A stretch of 64,000 nucleotides of DNA. Origin: Bacteroidaceae bacterium (lineage in GTDB: Bacteria; Bacteroidota; Bacteroidia; Bacteroidales; Bacteroidaceae). Made by a program: the position numbers and the translations under genes. Within the stretch, counting starts at the first letter, position 1; each line of letters starts with the position of its first letter. The stretch is from the NCBI GenBank assembly GCA_024698925.1, contig JAILQO010000027.1, positions 1-64,000 of the forward strand, read 5' to 3'. The notes under the pieces are model-generated. The model was not told where the DNA came from. It made no database searches and saw only the letters and a program-made list of their open reading frames with translations. Positions 1-9,300 of this stretch are shown in pieces.

Positions 1-1
1 T

Positions 2-118
2 GCGACCAATGCTTCTGCAGAGTCCCTAAACTCAAAGATCAAGCAATTTCGTGCACAGCTTAGGGGAGTAATTGATGTGGACTTCTTTCTCTATAGGCTG
101 TCAATGATATACGGATAA
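2..118 (+). mobile_element. C-terminal fragment of a DDE transposase (ISL3-like), cut by window edge
   Basis: Frame 2 reads ATNASAESLNSKIKQFRAQLRGVIDVDFFLYRLSMIYG*, resembling ISL3-type transposase C-termini; not in the ORF track because it is short and lacks a start. Confidence 0.7.
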
Positions 119-342
119 ACACAGGAATTTACTGGTGAGCCAAATTTCTTGTGAAAAATTCGTAGACCGCAATGGGGATGTTGTACCTTTGCAGCGTCAA
201 CGGAAAGAGACAATTTTTGCGCCCTGCCCAGCGAGAAAAATCTGTTAGGCCTGCCAGTAAATTTTCGTCAGGCAGCGCACAAAACGCTCTCCAACCTGCG
301 ATGGTGAAACATGTTTACAACCAACCATTCATTAACCTTAAA

Positions 343-1191
343 TCATTGGCCCAGGTAGGCGAGAATGCGGGGGAGTTGGGCGGTGGCGAGGTCGCGACCG
401 AGCTGGTAGGCCTGACGCATGTGGCGACGGTTGTGCGAGATGCGGCCTACGGGAAGGGTGCTATCCGGACAGAGGATGAGGCAGCGGCCTGCGGCCTGCT
501 GTTCAGCGATGTAGCGAAGCTCCGCGTTGTACATCTCATGACGACGCAGCCAGGCATCGACAAAGCGGGGATAGCGGCTGAGAAGACGGCGCACGAGGCG
601 CGGATGGCGCAAAGGGGTCTTGTGGTAATTGGCGGGTTGCGTCAGGACAACGAGGTTGCGCTCGAAGCCTTGATCCTGAAAGTAACGCAAGGGTATGGAG
701 TCCGCGATGCCGCCATCAAGGAGCTGCTGGTCGCCGATGGTCACAACGCGTGATACAAGGGGCATCGACGACGAGGCGAGAATCCACTCGTACATATCCG
801 GACGGAAACGGTCGAAGCGGCGATAGACGGCCTCGCCGGTCTGAACGTCCGTAGCCACGAGGTGAAACTCCATCGGGTCGCTGTCGAAAGCGGAGATATC
901 AAAGGGATCGAGGCGCTGGGGCAGGGCATAGTACGCAAAGTGCGGACCGAAGATGCCGCCCGTAGTGAGCAAAGACCAGACGCTGCAGTAGCGCGGATCA
1001 TGGGCATAGCGCAGATTGTAGCGCAGGACGCGACCTGCCTGATGACTCTTGTAATTGCAACCGAAGCAGGCGCCGGCCGAAACACCAACAACGCCATCGA
1101 AACGCACACCATGTTCCATCAACACGTCCATCACGCCTGCTGAGAACAGGCCGCGTAGGGCTCCTCCCTCTAAGACCAATCCGCGTTTCAT
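343..1191 (-). CDS. Patatin-like phospholipase family protein
   Basis: GGALRGLFSAGVMDVL, GVSAGA (GxSxG) and DGG(I) motifs. Confidence 0.92.
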   Translation of the reverse strand: MKRGLVLEGGALRGLFSAGVMDVLMEHGVRFDGVVGVSAGACFGCNYKSHQAGRVLRYNLRYAHDPRYCSVWSLLTTGGIFGPHFAYYALPQRLDPFDISAFDSDPMEFHLVATDVQTGEAVYRRFDRFRPDMYEWILASSSMPLVSRVVTIGDQQLLDGGIADSIPLRYFQDQGFERNLVVLTQPANYHKTPLRHPRLVRRLLSRYPRFVDAWLRRHEMYNAELRYIAEQQAAGRCLILCPDSTLPVGRISHNRRHMRQAYQLGRDLATAQLPRILAYLGQ

Positions 1192-2705
1192 GGCAGCGAG
1201 GGTAAAGTGAGGGGGAAGAGTGCGGAGTCGGTGTGGTCCTCATAGATGAGGCGGACAAGGCGGCGCACAATATCGGGGTGCTGGGCGGCAAGGTCGTGGT
1301 CTTCATGAGGGTCGGTAGCCAGATTGTAGAGGGCAGGCTGCCCGCGATGGACAACCAGCTTCCAGTCGCCCTGGCGCACACCAATCATATCGGTCTCATG
1401 GAACTCCCAATAAAGATGATCGTGCTGGCGCTGGCGTGCAGGCTGGCCCAGCAGGGTGGGCAGGATGCTGATGCCGTCGAAATAGTCCGTACGACGCACG
1501 CTGACGGGGAAGGTGCCCTGAAGCTCCTGCAGGGGCTGCGGACGACGGTAGCGCCGCTCATAGTCACGGATGCCGGCTATGTCGCAGAAGGTGGTCATGA
1601 GGTCGTAGAAGGCAAAGGGCTGGTCGCTCTCGCTACCTGCGGCGATGTGCCCAGGCCAACGCACAATGAAGGGGATGCGGATGCCGCCCTCGTGGGTGCT
1701 GCGCTTGAGACCGCGGAAGCAGCCGTCGTGGTTGAAGTAGGCCGGATCGGCACCGCCTTCCTCATGCGGACCATTGTCGGATGTGAAGATGAGAACGGTA
1801 TTCTCTGCCAACCCACGCTCTGCGAGCAGTTGCATAATCTCGCCCACCTGCTGGTCCAGACGCGTAATCATTGCTGCGAACTGGGCATGAGCCTCGGGCG
1901 TGGGGTTGTAGCGCGAGGGGTTGTCGCCCCGATATTCGCGCTCTGGGATCAGTTTGCCGCGATAGGACTGCAGGAGGCTGTCATCCGGCTGGCGCAGCTC
2001 TGCGTGGGGAAGGGTATAGGTGAAGATGCCGAAGAAGGGTTTCCCTTTCTCCTGTTGCCGCAGCCAGTCCAAAGCGCGTTGATGAATCAGGTCGGCGCTG
2101 TACTGACGGCGGTTGTTGTAATCCTCGCCGAACATGGCGTGCTGGATGTTCTGGTCCAGCACCTCGCGAACGACGGCTGTGTCGCCCGCTGCACGCGAGA
2201 AACGGTTGAGGAAGTTGGGGAAGTAGAGGTGGGCCTGGAACTGACAGATATAGCCGTAGAACTCGTCCACACCGCGCTTGTCGGGCGTAGAGGCGCTACC
2301 CTCATAACCACCTGCCCACTTGCCGAACATGCCTGTGCGATAGCCCTCGGCCTTGAAGATCTCAGGAAGGATGACGTGGTCCGTGGAGCAGGGCTCCTGA
2401 CCTACGACGGCAAAGTCCTCGCAATTGCCATACTGTACACGCTGGCTCTGGGGCCAGTACTCGCGGTTGCCGCGTACGTGGGTGTGGCCTGAATGCTGAC
2501 CTGTCATGAAGCAGGCGCGCGAGGGAGCTGAGACGGGACTGCCGGCATAGGCCGATGTCATCCGCATCCCCTCGGCGGCGAGGCGGTCGATGTTGGGTGT
2601 GCGGAAGCGCTTCTGACCATAGCAGGACAGGTCGCCGTAACCCATATCATCGCACATGATATAGATGATGTTGGGGGGAGGTGGTGGAGGAGGGAGAACC
2701 ATCAT
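1188..2705 (-). CDS. Sulfatase (arylsulfatase-type, S-x-P-S-R active site)
   Basis: NIIYIMCDDMGYGDLSCYG, SAPSRACFMTGQHSGHTHVRGN; 4-bp overlap with the patatin gene. Confidence 0.93.
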   Translation of the reverse strand: MMVLPPPPPPPNIIYIMCDDMGYGDLSCYGQKRFRTPNIDRLAAEGMRMTSAYAGSPVSAPSRACFMTGQHSGHTHVRGNREYWPQSQRVQYGNCEDFAVVGQEPCSTDHVILPEIFKAEGYRTGMFGKWAGGYEGSASTPDKRGVDEFYGYICQFQAHLYFPNFLNRFSRAAGDTAVVREVLDQNIQHAMFGEDYNNRRQYSADLIHQRALDWLRQQEKGKPFFGIFTYTLPHAELRQPDDSLLQSYRGKLIPEREYRGDNPSRYNPTPEAHAQFAAMITRLDQQVGEIMQLLAERGLAENTVLIFTSDNGPHEEGGADPAYFNHDGCFRGLKRSTHEGGIRIPFIVRWPGHIAAGSESDQPFAFYDLMTTFCDIAGIRDYERRYRRPQPLQELQGTFPVSVRRTDYFDGISILPTLLGQPARQRQHDHLYWEFHETDMIGVRQGDWKLVVHRGQPALYNLATDPHEDHDLAAQHPDIVRRLVRLIYEDHTDSALFPLTLPSLP

Positions 2706-2719
2706 ATCAAGGTGTGTTC

Positions 2720-3979
2720 TTACAAAGTGATTTCGCGGCCGCGACAGAAGCGGTGGACGATGTGGCGATCATCGCCAAGATAAATGAAGCGCTCAAGGCG
2801 CTGCAGGAGCGGGTAGTCGTCGTGATTGAGGTCGCTGTCGTCAATCACAAGGGCATCAAACTCATAGCCAGGCTCGAAACTGCCTACGCGACCAAAGACG
2901 CTGCCGCCTGACTTGGTAGCCAGCCAGAACGCCTCGGAGAGCGTCAGGAACGAACGGTTGCGATCACGCTGATAGTGCATCTTGCTGGCCTGAATGGCAT
3001 AGACCATCGTGCGGAAGATGCTGAGGGTGTGGCCGCCGCTGATATCGCTGCCGAGGCCCACGCGGATGCCTGCATCGAGGAAGGCGCGGATGGGCGCCAT
3101 CCCAGAGGAGAGGTTGAAGTTGGAGGTGGGGCAGTGGGCCACAAGGATGTCATTCTGGCGCATCAGTTCCATCTCCTCGCCTGCACTCCAGACGCAATGG
3201 GCCATGATGGTGGGTGTCTGTCCGAAAAGGCCGTAGCGGTTGTACGCATCAGCGTAGTTGCGGCTATCGGGCTCCAGACTTCTTACAAGCTCAATCTCGC
3301 CTGTATTCTCGGAGAGGTGGGACTGAACGGGCAGCCCATGAAGCTGTGCCAGCTCGCCACAGAGGTGCAGCAAAGCGGGCGTGCAGGAGGGGATGAAGCG
3401 TGGCGTCATGATGGGGCGCACCAGCGGATCATTGCCATACGCCTGGACCAGCGCTGCGCAGGCCTCCTCGGCCTCTACGAGCGTCTCGCGGAGCGCCTCA
3501 GGACAGTCGCGATCCATATTGACTTTACCCACGAGGGCGCCCATTCCAGCCTCATGGAACAGGTCCATGAGCAGACGGGTAGCCTCGAGGTGAACAGTCG
3601 CAAAAGCGGCGCAACGCATTGTGCCGTTGCGCCACAGGTCATAGACGAAGCGACGATACATCCGCTCGGCATAGGCGAGGTCGGCGTAGCGTGCTTCCTC
3701 TGGGAAGGTGTAATTGGCCAGCCAGGGAAGCAGTTCCAGGTCCATCGCGATGCCGAGGTTGCGATACTGCGGCGCGTGGACATGAACGTCGTTCATGGCT
3801 GGAATGAGCAGGCGGTCGCCAAAGTCGATGACGTCCGATGCTGCACAGCCTAAGGCTTCTGGCGAAGAGGCAATGCCTACAACGCACCCATTCTCGACCG
3901 CGATGCAGCCGTTCTCGACAACGTCGAAATGGTCTTTCTCACGTGTGAAGAGAATATGTGCTTTGTAGGCTTTCCTCAT
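2720..3979 (-). CDS. guaD: Guanine deaminase / amidohydrolase family
   Basis: PAMNDVHVHAPQYRNLG, LPVQSHLSEN, AHCVW, GLGSDISGG metal-dependent hydrolase motifs. Confidence 0.85.
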   Translation of the reverse strand: MRKAYKAHILFTREKDHFDVVENGCIAVENGCVVGIASSPEALGCAASDVIDFGDRLLIPAMNDVHVHAPQYRNLGIAMDLELLPWLANYTFPEEARYADLAYAERMYRRFVYDLWRNGTMRCAAFATVHLEATRLLMDLFHEAGMGALVGKVNMDRDCPEALRETLVEAEEACAALVQAYGNDPLVRPIMTPRFIPSCTPALLHLCGELAQLHGLPVQSHLSENTGEIELVRSLEPDSRNYADAYNRYGLFGQTPTIMAHCVWSAGEEMELMRQNDILVAHCPTSNFNLSSGMAPIRAFLDAGIRVGLGSDISGGHTLSIFRTMVYAIQASKMHYQRDRNRSFLTLSEAFWLATKSGGSVFGRVGSFEPGYEFDALVIDDSDLNHDDYPLLQRLERFIYLGDDRHIVHRFCRGREITL

Positions 3980-3985
3980 GTCTTT

Positions 3986-6358
3986 TCAACGTCTCCGTCT
4001 CGAAGATTTCTTGGCTTTCTTGGCCGTTGTCTTGTTCGCTTTCTGGGGATGCTGCTTGAGGTCAAGGACGCGTATGTTGCGTAACTTCAGACCTTCGCCA
4101 TGTCCGCAGAAGCAGATGAGGCCGTCAGGATTGAAGAGGCCGGGATGGCTCTGGTGGTCAACGGTATAGGGATTGGGCTTACCTGCCTCGGGAGCCATAT
4201 TGTGGCCCTCACAGGCTTTGCGGATATCGCCGTCAACCAGCACCTCGCCGTTCAGGGTAACGGTGATGTGGTCGCCCTCTGCGCGGATCTCCTCGTAGTT
4301 CCATTCGCCTAGCGGCTTGTGCTTGATGCGCTTGGCAGGAATGATGCCATAGACGGAGCCGTGTACCTGATATTCGCGCAGGCCCTGATAGATGGGGTCG
4401 TCGTGGTCAAGAATCTGGATCTCCATACCCTCGTAGGCAGCGTCCACGCCTTCCTTGGTGCGGATGCCGACACCATTATTAATACCTGGGCGCACGAAGC
4501 AGAACTCAAAGCGGAACACGAAGTCGGAGTATTTCTTGGTGGTGTAGAGGTTACCCTCTGAACCGTATTGGGCGCTGACGTAGATGGCGCCGTCGATGGG
4601 CACATAGGTGTTCTTTGCACCGGTCCATTTGTCGAGGTTGGTGCCATCGAAGAGGAGCTCAAAGCCTGCCTTCTTCTCCTCTGCGGTGAGGAAGGTCTGC
4701 TTGGCGGTGACGGCGTTGGGGTCGTCAACAATCTTGGGCAGGATGGTGTTCACCTGGTCCACAGCGTAGCCGGCATCGGCATCCTCGGTGTGGCTCTTGA
4801 ACACCTTCTGTGCCTTCAGCAACATCTCGCGCACTTGGGCGCCGCGCTGTAAGGGCTCGTTCTTCTCAATCAGGTCTGTGACAGCGTGAGCGGCAGCGAG
4901 GTCGTTGGCCTTCACGTCCATATATTCAGCAGCAAGGTTCAGGGCGGGCTCGTTATTGAGTGTGCTAAGGGCTGCGAGGTAGTTGTTGGCTGTTGCGGCT
5001 GCGGGCTTCATCTCGAGGGCCAGTTTGTAGAGTTGGTACTTCTTCAGGCTCTCCCAGTTGGCTTTCTTGGTCACCACGAGGGCACGTGAGAGCATCACGT
5101 CGCGGCTGGAAGCATCGTTGGCAGCAATGTTCATGAGGGAAGGAACGACATCTGGGCTCGTCACTTTCAGCAAGGCGGCAGTAGCGGGCACCTTCGTATC
5201 TTCGTTGCCAACAGCGGCTACGAGTTTCTGGAGATCGTCGGCGTTGGCGCGCTGAGCCATCAGGCCATAATAGAACTCTGGATAGCCCTGACTGCGGAGC
5301 AGCAAGTCGGGATATTTCTCCTCCGTGACGATAGCGGCAAGGCTCTTGGAGGCCGCAGCATGCAGCTTGTTGTTGCCGATGAGGGAGGTGAGGGGAACGT
5401 AAGCGTCCTGAATCTTGCGCTCGCCAACGAGCTCGATGAGCTGGCTGCTGGCTGTCACACCCTTGCCTTTGACGGCTGTGAGCACACCTTGACGGATGTC
5501 GCCGTTGAAGGTGAGGAGAGCAGCCTTAGCGGCATTGGCATTGGGGCCGTCGAGGGCGGCAATGAGCGCCTTCAACGCGTTGTCGCCACCAATCTTGCCT
5601 GCGGCCTCAATCGCTACGGGTGCCAGCTGTTCGTCAGCAATGGCATTCTCCACAAGGTTGAAGTTGCTGGCATCATGACGATCGCCGAGCCAGCTGAGGA
5701 CATCTGCCTTAGCATCACTCTTCAAACGGGGATAGGCCTTCACGACCTGGCTGACGAAAGCGTCGTCGCTGCCACCCAGCTGAAGGGCGGTGGTGCGCAG
5801 CTGGAGGTCGTTGCCCTTGAGGGTCTTGATGAGGAGGGCGGTCTGCTTCTTGGCAGGCATCGCAGCATACTTGTCGCGGAAATCGGCAACGATGCGCGAA
5901 CCACCCAGCACTGCCGTGAGGTCTTCAACGGCATGCTTCACCTCGACGCTGCCAGGGGTGAGCTTGGCCAGCTGATCTTTGAGGAAGATGCGGTTGCCCT
6001 CGTCTGTGCACTTGGCGATGGCGGCCTCAAGACCTTGCTTGACAGCGGCACAAGCAGCCTCGCGACCCTTGACGGTGACGTAGCTGGTGAGGCCGTCGAT
6101 AGCGTATTCAAAGACGGCGTTCTTGCCCTGACCTGAAGGATAGAGCATGCCTGCAAGGGCCTGAATACCTTCGGCACCAGTTCCTGCAATCTCGCTCATG
6201 ACTTGCTCCAGCGCTTCGAGGTTCTGTGCCGGCAGCTGAGCCAGTCCGTCGGCGATGATGGTGGATGTGACGCGGTTGCGGCTATCCTGAGCTGTGGCGG
6301 TGAAGCTCATTCCGAGCATCATGGCCACCAATAGTATAATTGTTCTAATGTGTTTCAT
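3986..6358 (-). CDS. Secreted HEAT-repeat + DUF1080 (3-keto-disaccharide hydrolase-like) protein
   Basis: Signal peptide MKHIRTIILLVAMMLGMSFTATAQ (start re-set to 6358); C-terminal GFELLFDGTNLDKWTG...YSDFVFRFEF typical of DUF1080. Confidence 0.85.
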   Translation of the reverse strand: MKHIRTIILLVAMMLGMSFTATAQDSRNRVTSTIIADGLAQLPAQNLEALEQVMSEIAGTGAEGIQALAGMLYPSGQGKNAVFEYAIDGLTSYVTVKGREAACAAVKQGLEAAIAKCTDEGNRIFLKDQLAKLTPGSVEVKHAVEDLTAVLGGSRIVADFRDKYAAMPAKKQTALLIKTLKGNDLQLRTTALQLGGSDDAFVSQVVKAYPRLKSDAKADVLSWLGDRHDASNFNLVENAIADEQLAPVAIEAAGKIGGDNALKALIAALDGPNANAAKAALLTFNGDIRQGVLTAVKGKGVTASSQLIELVGERKIQDAYVPLTSLIGNNKLHAAASKSLAAIVTEEKYPDLLLRSQGYPEFYYGLMAQRANADDLQKLVAAVGNEDTKVPATAALLKVTSPDVVPSLMNIAANDASSRDVMLSRALVVTKKANWESLKKYQLYKLALEMKPAAATANNYLAALSTLNNEPALNLAAEYMDVKANDLAAAHAVTDLIEKNEPLQRGAQVREMLLKAQKVFKSHTEDADAGYAVDQVNTILPKIVDDPNAVTAKQTFLTAEEKKAGFELLFDGTNLDKWTGAKNTYVPIDGAIYVSAQYGSEGNLYTTKKYSDFVFRFEFCFVRPGINNGVGIRTKEGVDAAYEGMEIQILDHDDPIYQGLREYQVHGSVYGIIPAKRIKHKPLGEWNYEEIRAEGDHITVTLNGEVLVDGDIRKACEGHNMAPEAGKPNPYTVDHQSHPGLFNPDGLICFCGHGEGLKLRNIRVLDLKQHPQKANKTTAKKAKKSSRRRR

Positions 6359-6380
6359 TGTTTTGAGGATTAGGCGGTTA

Positions 6381-7661
6381 TCAGATTTTCCATTCTCCAC
6401 GCATTGGCTGGTCGATGAGTGCGTTAGCGGCATCATCGCCAATGAAGCGCTGGGTGGCGGGATCGAAGTTCAGCACTTTCCGGCCGAGGCGCAGACCTAC
6501 GGCGCCCATATTCACGAGCGTGCAGCTGTGGTGGCCGTTCTGCTCGTTGAGGGCAAACTTCTGGCGCGTGCGAACACACTCCAGGAAGTCTGTACGTTGC
6601 GGTTCGGGATCGGGAAGCTCGTTGAGCTTGTTCATCACATCGGGGATGGTGCACTCGAAGCCCTTAAAGACTTTGCCCTTGGGACCTTCGATGTAGGCGA
6701 GCTTGCCTTGTGACTCGTAGCCTTCGCCCTCGAGGACAATCTGGCAACCGTCGGCATAGGTATAGGTAATCTTATGCCAGATGCCTACGGCATCGTAGTG
6801 CTGTTGCGGAGCGTCGATTTCCACCTTGACGGGGAACTCGTTGTCTTTGCCCAGCATGTACTGTACGGGATCCAGATAGTGCTGACCCATATCCGTGAGT
6901 CCGCCGCCGTCGTAGTCCCAATAGCCGCGGAAGGTCTGGTGTGTACGGTGTGCGTTGTAGGGCTTGAAGGGAGCCGGGCCGAGCCACATGTCGTAGTTCA
7001 GCTCTGCAGGAACGGGCTGAGGCGTCAAGTTGTCTTTGCCCACCCAGAAGAATTTCCACGTGAAGCCCGTAGCGCCGGATACGGTTACCTTCAGCGGCCA
7101 TCCCAACATGCCGCTGTTAATGAGCTTCTTCAGCGGCTTCACGGGGGTGCCGAGGCCGTAGAATGTATCTGTGAAGCGGAACCACGTGTTGAGGCGTAGG
7201 ATGCGTCCGTAGCGTTCTACGGCAGCTGCAACAGCCTTGCCTTCGCCAATGGTGCGCGTCATAGGCTTCTCGAGCCAGATATCCTTGCCGGCTTTGGCAG
7301 CCTCAATAGCCATGAGGGCGTGCCAGTGGGGCGGGGTAGCGATATGAATGATGTCGGCGCCGGACTGATGAATGAGCTCGCGGAAATCATCGTAGGACTT
7401 CACGTCTTCCTTGAGTTGGCTCTTTGCGGCATCGACGGCGTTCTGCAGGTGTTTCTTGTCAACGTCGCAAACGGCCAAGAGGCGGCATGCTTCGCTGCTC
7501 GAGAAATGGTAGGACGAACGGCCGATACCGCCGACGCCGATAATGGCTTTGGTCAGTTGATCACTTGGAGCGACAAAGCCCTTTCCACCCAATACATTAC
7601 GGGGGATGATGGTAAACAGGCCTGCTGCTCCCATCGTTTTCATGAAATGTCTTCTATCCAT
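6381..7661 (-). CDS. Gfo/Idh/MocA family oxidoreductase (Tat-type leader)
   Basis: MDRRHFMKTMGAAGLF leader; AIIGVGGIGRSSYH; WLEKPMTRTIGEGKAV. Confidence 0.92.
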   Translation of the reverse strand: MDRRHFMKTMGAAGLFTIIPRNVLGGKGFVAPSDQLTKAIIGVGGIGRSSYHFSSSEACRLLAVCDVDKKHLQNAVDAAKSQLKEDVKSYDDFRELIHQSGADIIHIATPPHWHALMAIEAAKAGKDIWLEKPMTRTIGEGKAVAAAVERYGRILRLNTWFRFTDTFYGLGTPVKPLKKLINSGMLGWPLKVTVSGATGFTWKFFWVGKDNLTPQPVPAELNYDMWLGPAPFKPYNAHRTHQTFRGYWDYDGGGLTDMGQHYLDPVQYMLGKDNEFPVKVEIDAPQQHYDAVGIWHKITYTYADGCQIVLEGEGYESQGKLAYIEGPKGKVFKGFECTIPDVMNKLNELPDPEPQRTDFLECVRTRQKFALNEQNGHHSCTLVNMGAVGLRLGRKVLNFDPATQRFIGDDAANALIDQPMRGEWKI

Positions 7662-7703
7662 GTTTAAGGTTATTATGATTTGGTAAATGAATTGACAAGT
7701 GGC

Positions 7704-7859
7704 TCAGATCTCGTCTGGCTGTAGTTCTACGACGTGCCCGTTGCGCGTTACAACCAACGTGCTTTTGAACAGGCGGGAGCGTTCTACAAGCCTTCGCTGA
7801 GCAAGCACGATGCCTTCGTCAATGAGACGCTGCATCTCCAGAATCTCTTTCTCACTCAT
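7704..7859 (-). CDS. Small 51-aa protein overlapping/paired with the zeta-toxin-like gene
   Basis: MSEKEILEMQRLIDEGIVLAQRRLVERSRLFKSTLVVTRNGHVVELQPDEI; shorter start chosen inside ORF 7704..8060; 8-bp overlap with upstream gene. Confidence 0.65.
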   Translation of the reverse strand: MSEKEILEMQRLIDEGIVLAQRRLVERSRLFKSTLVVTRNGHVVELQPDEI

Positions 7860-8457
7860 GGTCGTCAGTTTTAGCGTACAGGTTGTAGAATCGTTCGTAC
7901 TTCGCATCGTCAACGATGCTGATGCGCTCGTCCTTCCATCCGTAGGCAATTTTCTCGCCTGGGATGTCAGAGTTGTCGTAGAGGGTCCAATAGTCAGCGA
8001 TGGGCGTATAGAGCTGGAAGAAGTTCTGCAGTCCGGCATCATAACGTCGCAGGATGACATCTTGGGGAATATTATGCCCGCCTAAGCTGACGCGCTTCGC
8101 TACGCGCGCAACGGCTTGTTCGGGCGTAGCCAGCGAGAAGAACAGAAGGGTCACGAAATAACCGCGACGCTGGGCACGCTGGATCAGGTTGACATACGAG
8201 CGTGTAGCCAGGGTGGTCTCAAAGGCAAAGGTCTCACCTTCCTTCAGTAAGTGAATCATGCGGTCAATCATGAGGCGTCCGGCCTGAATGGCAACGCCCT
8301 CAGGGTTGAACGGTGAAAGACCTTTCGCAATCTCGTCGGCATTGACGAATTCGCGGCAGTGCAACATCTCAGGCAAGACGGTAAAAGAAGCCGTCGTCTT
8401 ACCTGCGCCGTTGCAGCCTGCAATGATATACAGATGTAGTCTATCGTTGTCTACCAT
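7852..8457 (-). CDS. Zeta toxin family / P-loop kinase-like protein
   Basis: Walker A AGCNGAGKTT; FVNADEIAKGLSPF; FETTLATRSY. Confidence 0.85.
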   Translation of the reverse strand: MVDNDRLHLYIIAGCNGAGKTTASFTVLPEMLHCREFVNADEIAKGLSPFNPEGVAIQAGRLMIDRMIHLLKEGETFAFETTLATRSYVNLIQRAQRRGYFVTLLFFSLATPEQAVARVAKRVSLGGHNIPQDVILRRYDAGLQNFFQLYTPIADYWTLYDNSDIPGEKIAYGWKDERISIVDDAKYERFYNLYAKTDDHE

Positions 8458-8483
8458 AGCTGTTTTTTAGGCTTTAATTGGGG

Positions 8484-8491
8484 CAAAGATA
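8484..8491 (-). promoter_or_regulatory. Bacteroidetes -7 element TATCTTTG upstream of the zeta-like gene
   Basis: Reverse complement of caaagata, about 27 bp upstream of the start codon. Confidence 0.5.
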
Positions 8492-8617
8492 GGCTTTTTT
8501 TGCTGTATAGCAGAAAATGCGCGCAAGAAAGTTGCCAAGAAGCGGTGTTCTTGGACTTTTTTAACATTTCAGGGCGTGCGCTTTCCCTGCTATGCAGACT
8601 TTTAGGTGGTTTGAGGG

Positions 8618-9298
8618 CTATTTCTTTTTCAGCAAATCGGGGCGGAGGCGTTGGGTGCGCTCCATGGACTGCTGCAACTCCCATTCTTTGATCTTGGCCT
8701 CGTGGCCGGAAAGGAGGATTTCAGGCACCTTCCAGCCCTTGTAGTCGGCTGGTCGCGTATAGACGGGCGCTGCGAGCAGGTTGTCCTGGAAGCTGTCCGA
8801 GAGCGCGCTTTGCTCGTCGCCGATCACGCCTGGCACAATGCGCACGATGGCGTCGGCCATCACGGCAGCAGCCAGCTCGCCTCCCGTCAGGACGTAGTCT
8901 CCGATACTTACTTCCTTGGTAATCAAGTGCTCACGGATGCGGTAGTCGATGCCTTTGTAGTGGCCGCATAGGATGATGATATTCTCGCATAGCGACAGCT
9001 CGTTGGCCATCGGCTGGTCAAACTGCTCGCCATCGGGTGTCGTGAAGATAATCTGGTCATAGTGGCGCTCGGCGGTGAGGGCGCTGATGCAGCGGTCAAT
9101 GGGCTCGCACTGCATCACCATACCCGCAAAGCCGCCAAAGGGATAGTCGTCGATGCGGCGGTCCTTGCGCACAGCGTAATCGCGCAGGTTGTGGAGATGG
9201 ATTTCTACGAGCCCTTTCTTCTGGGCACGTCCGAGGATGCTCTCTTGCAGGAAGCCCTCGATGAGCTGGGGAATGACGGTGATGATGTCGATGCGCAT
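8618..9298 (-). CDS. trmD: tRNA (guanine-N1)-methyltransferase
   Basis: [58 protein letters not shown]. Confidence 0.97.
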   Translation of the reverse strand: MRIDIITVIPQLIEGFLQESILGRAQKKGLVEIHLHNLRDYAVRKDRRIDDYPFGGFAGMVMQCEPIDRCISALTAERHYDQIIFTTPDGEQFDQPMANELSLCENIIILCGHYKGIDYRIREHLITKEVSIGDYVLTGGELAAAVMADAIVRIVPGVIGDEQSALSDSFQDNLLAAPVYTRPADYKGWKVPEILLSGHEAKIKEWELQQSMERTQRLRPDLLKKK

Positions 9299-9300
9299 AG

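Noticed and set aside
1-340. Complete insertion sequence at the left edge
   Set aside because: Only the transposase 3' end is in the window; the left end and inverted repeat pair cannot be verified.
172-753. 193-aa plus-strand ORF at the left edge
   Set aside because: Mostly antisense to the patatin gene. A TACCTTTG-like -7 (about 184-191) lies near it, but no convincing coding signal.
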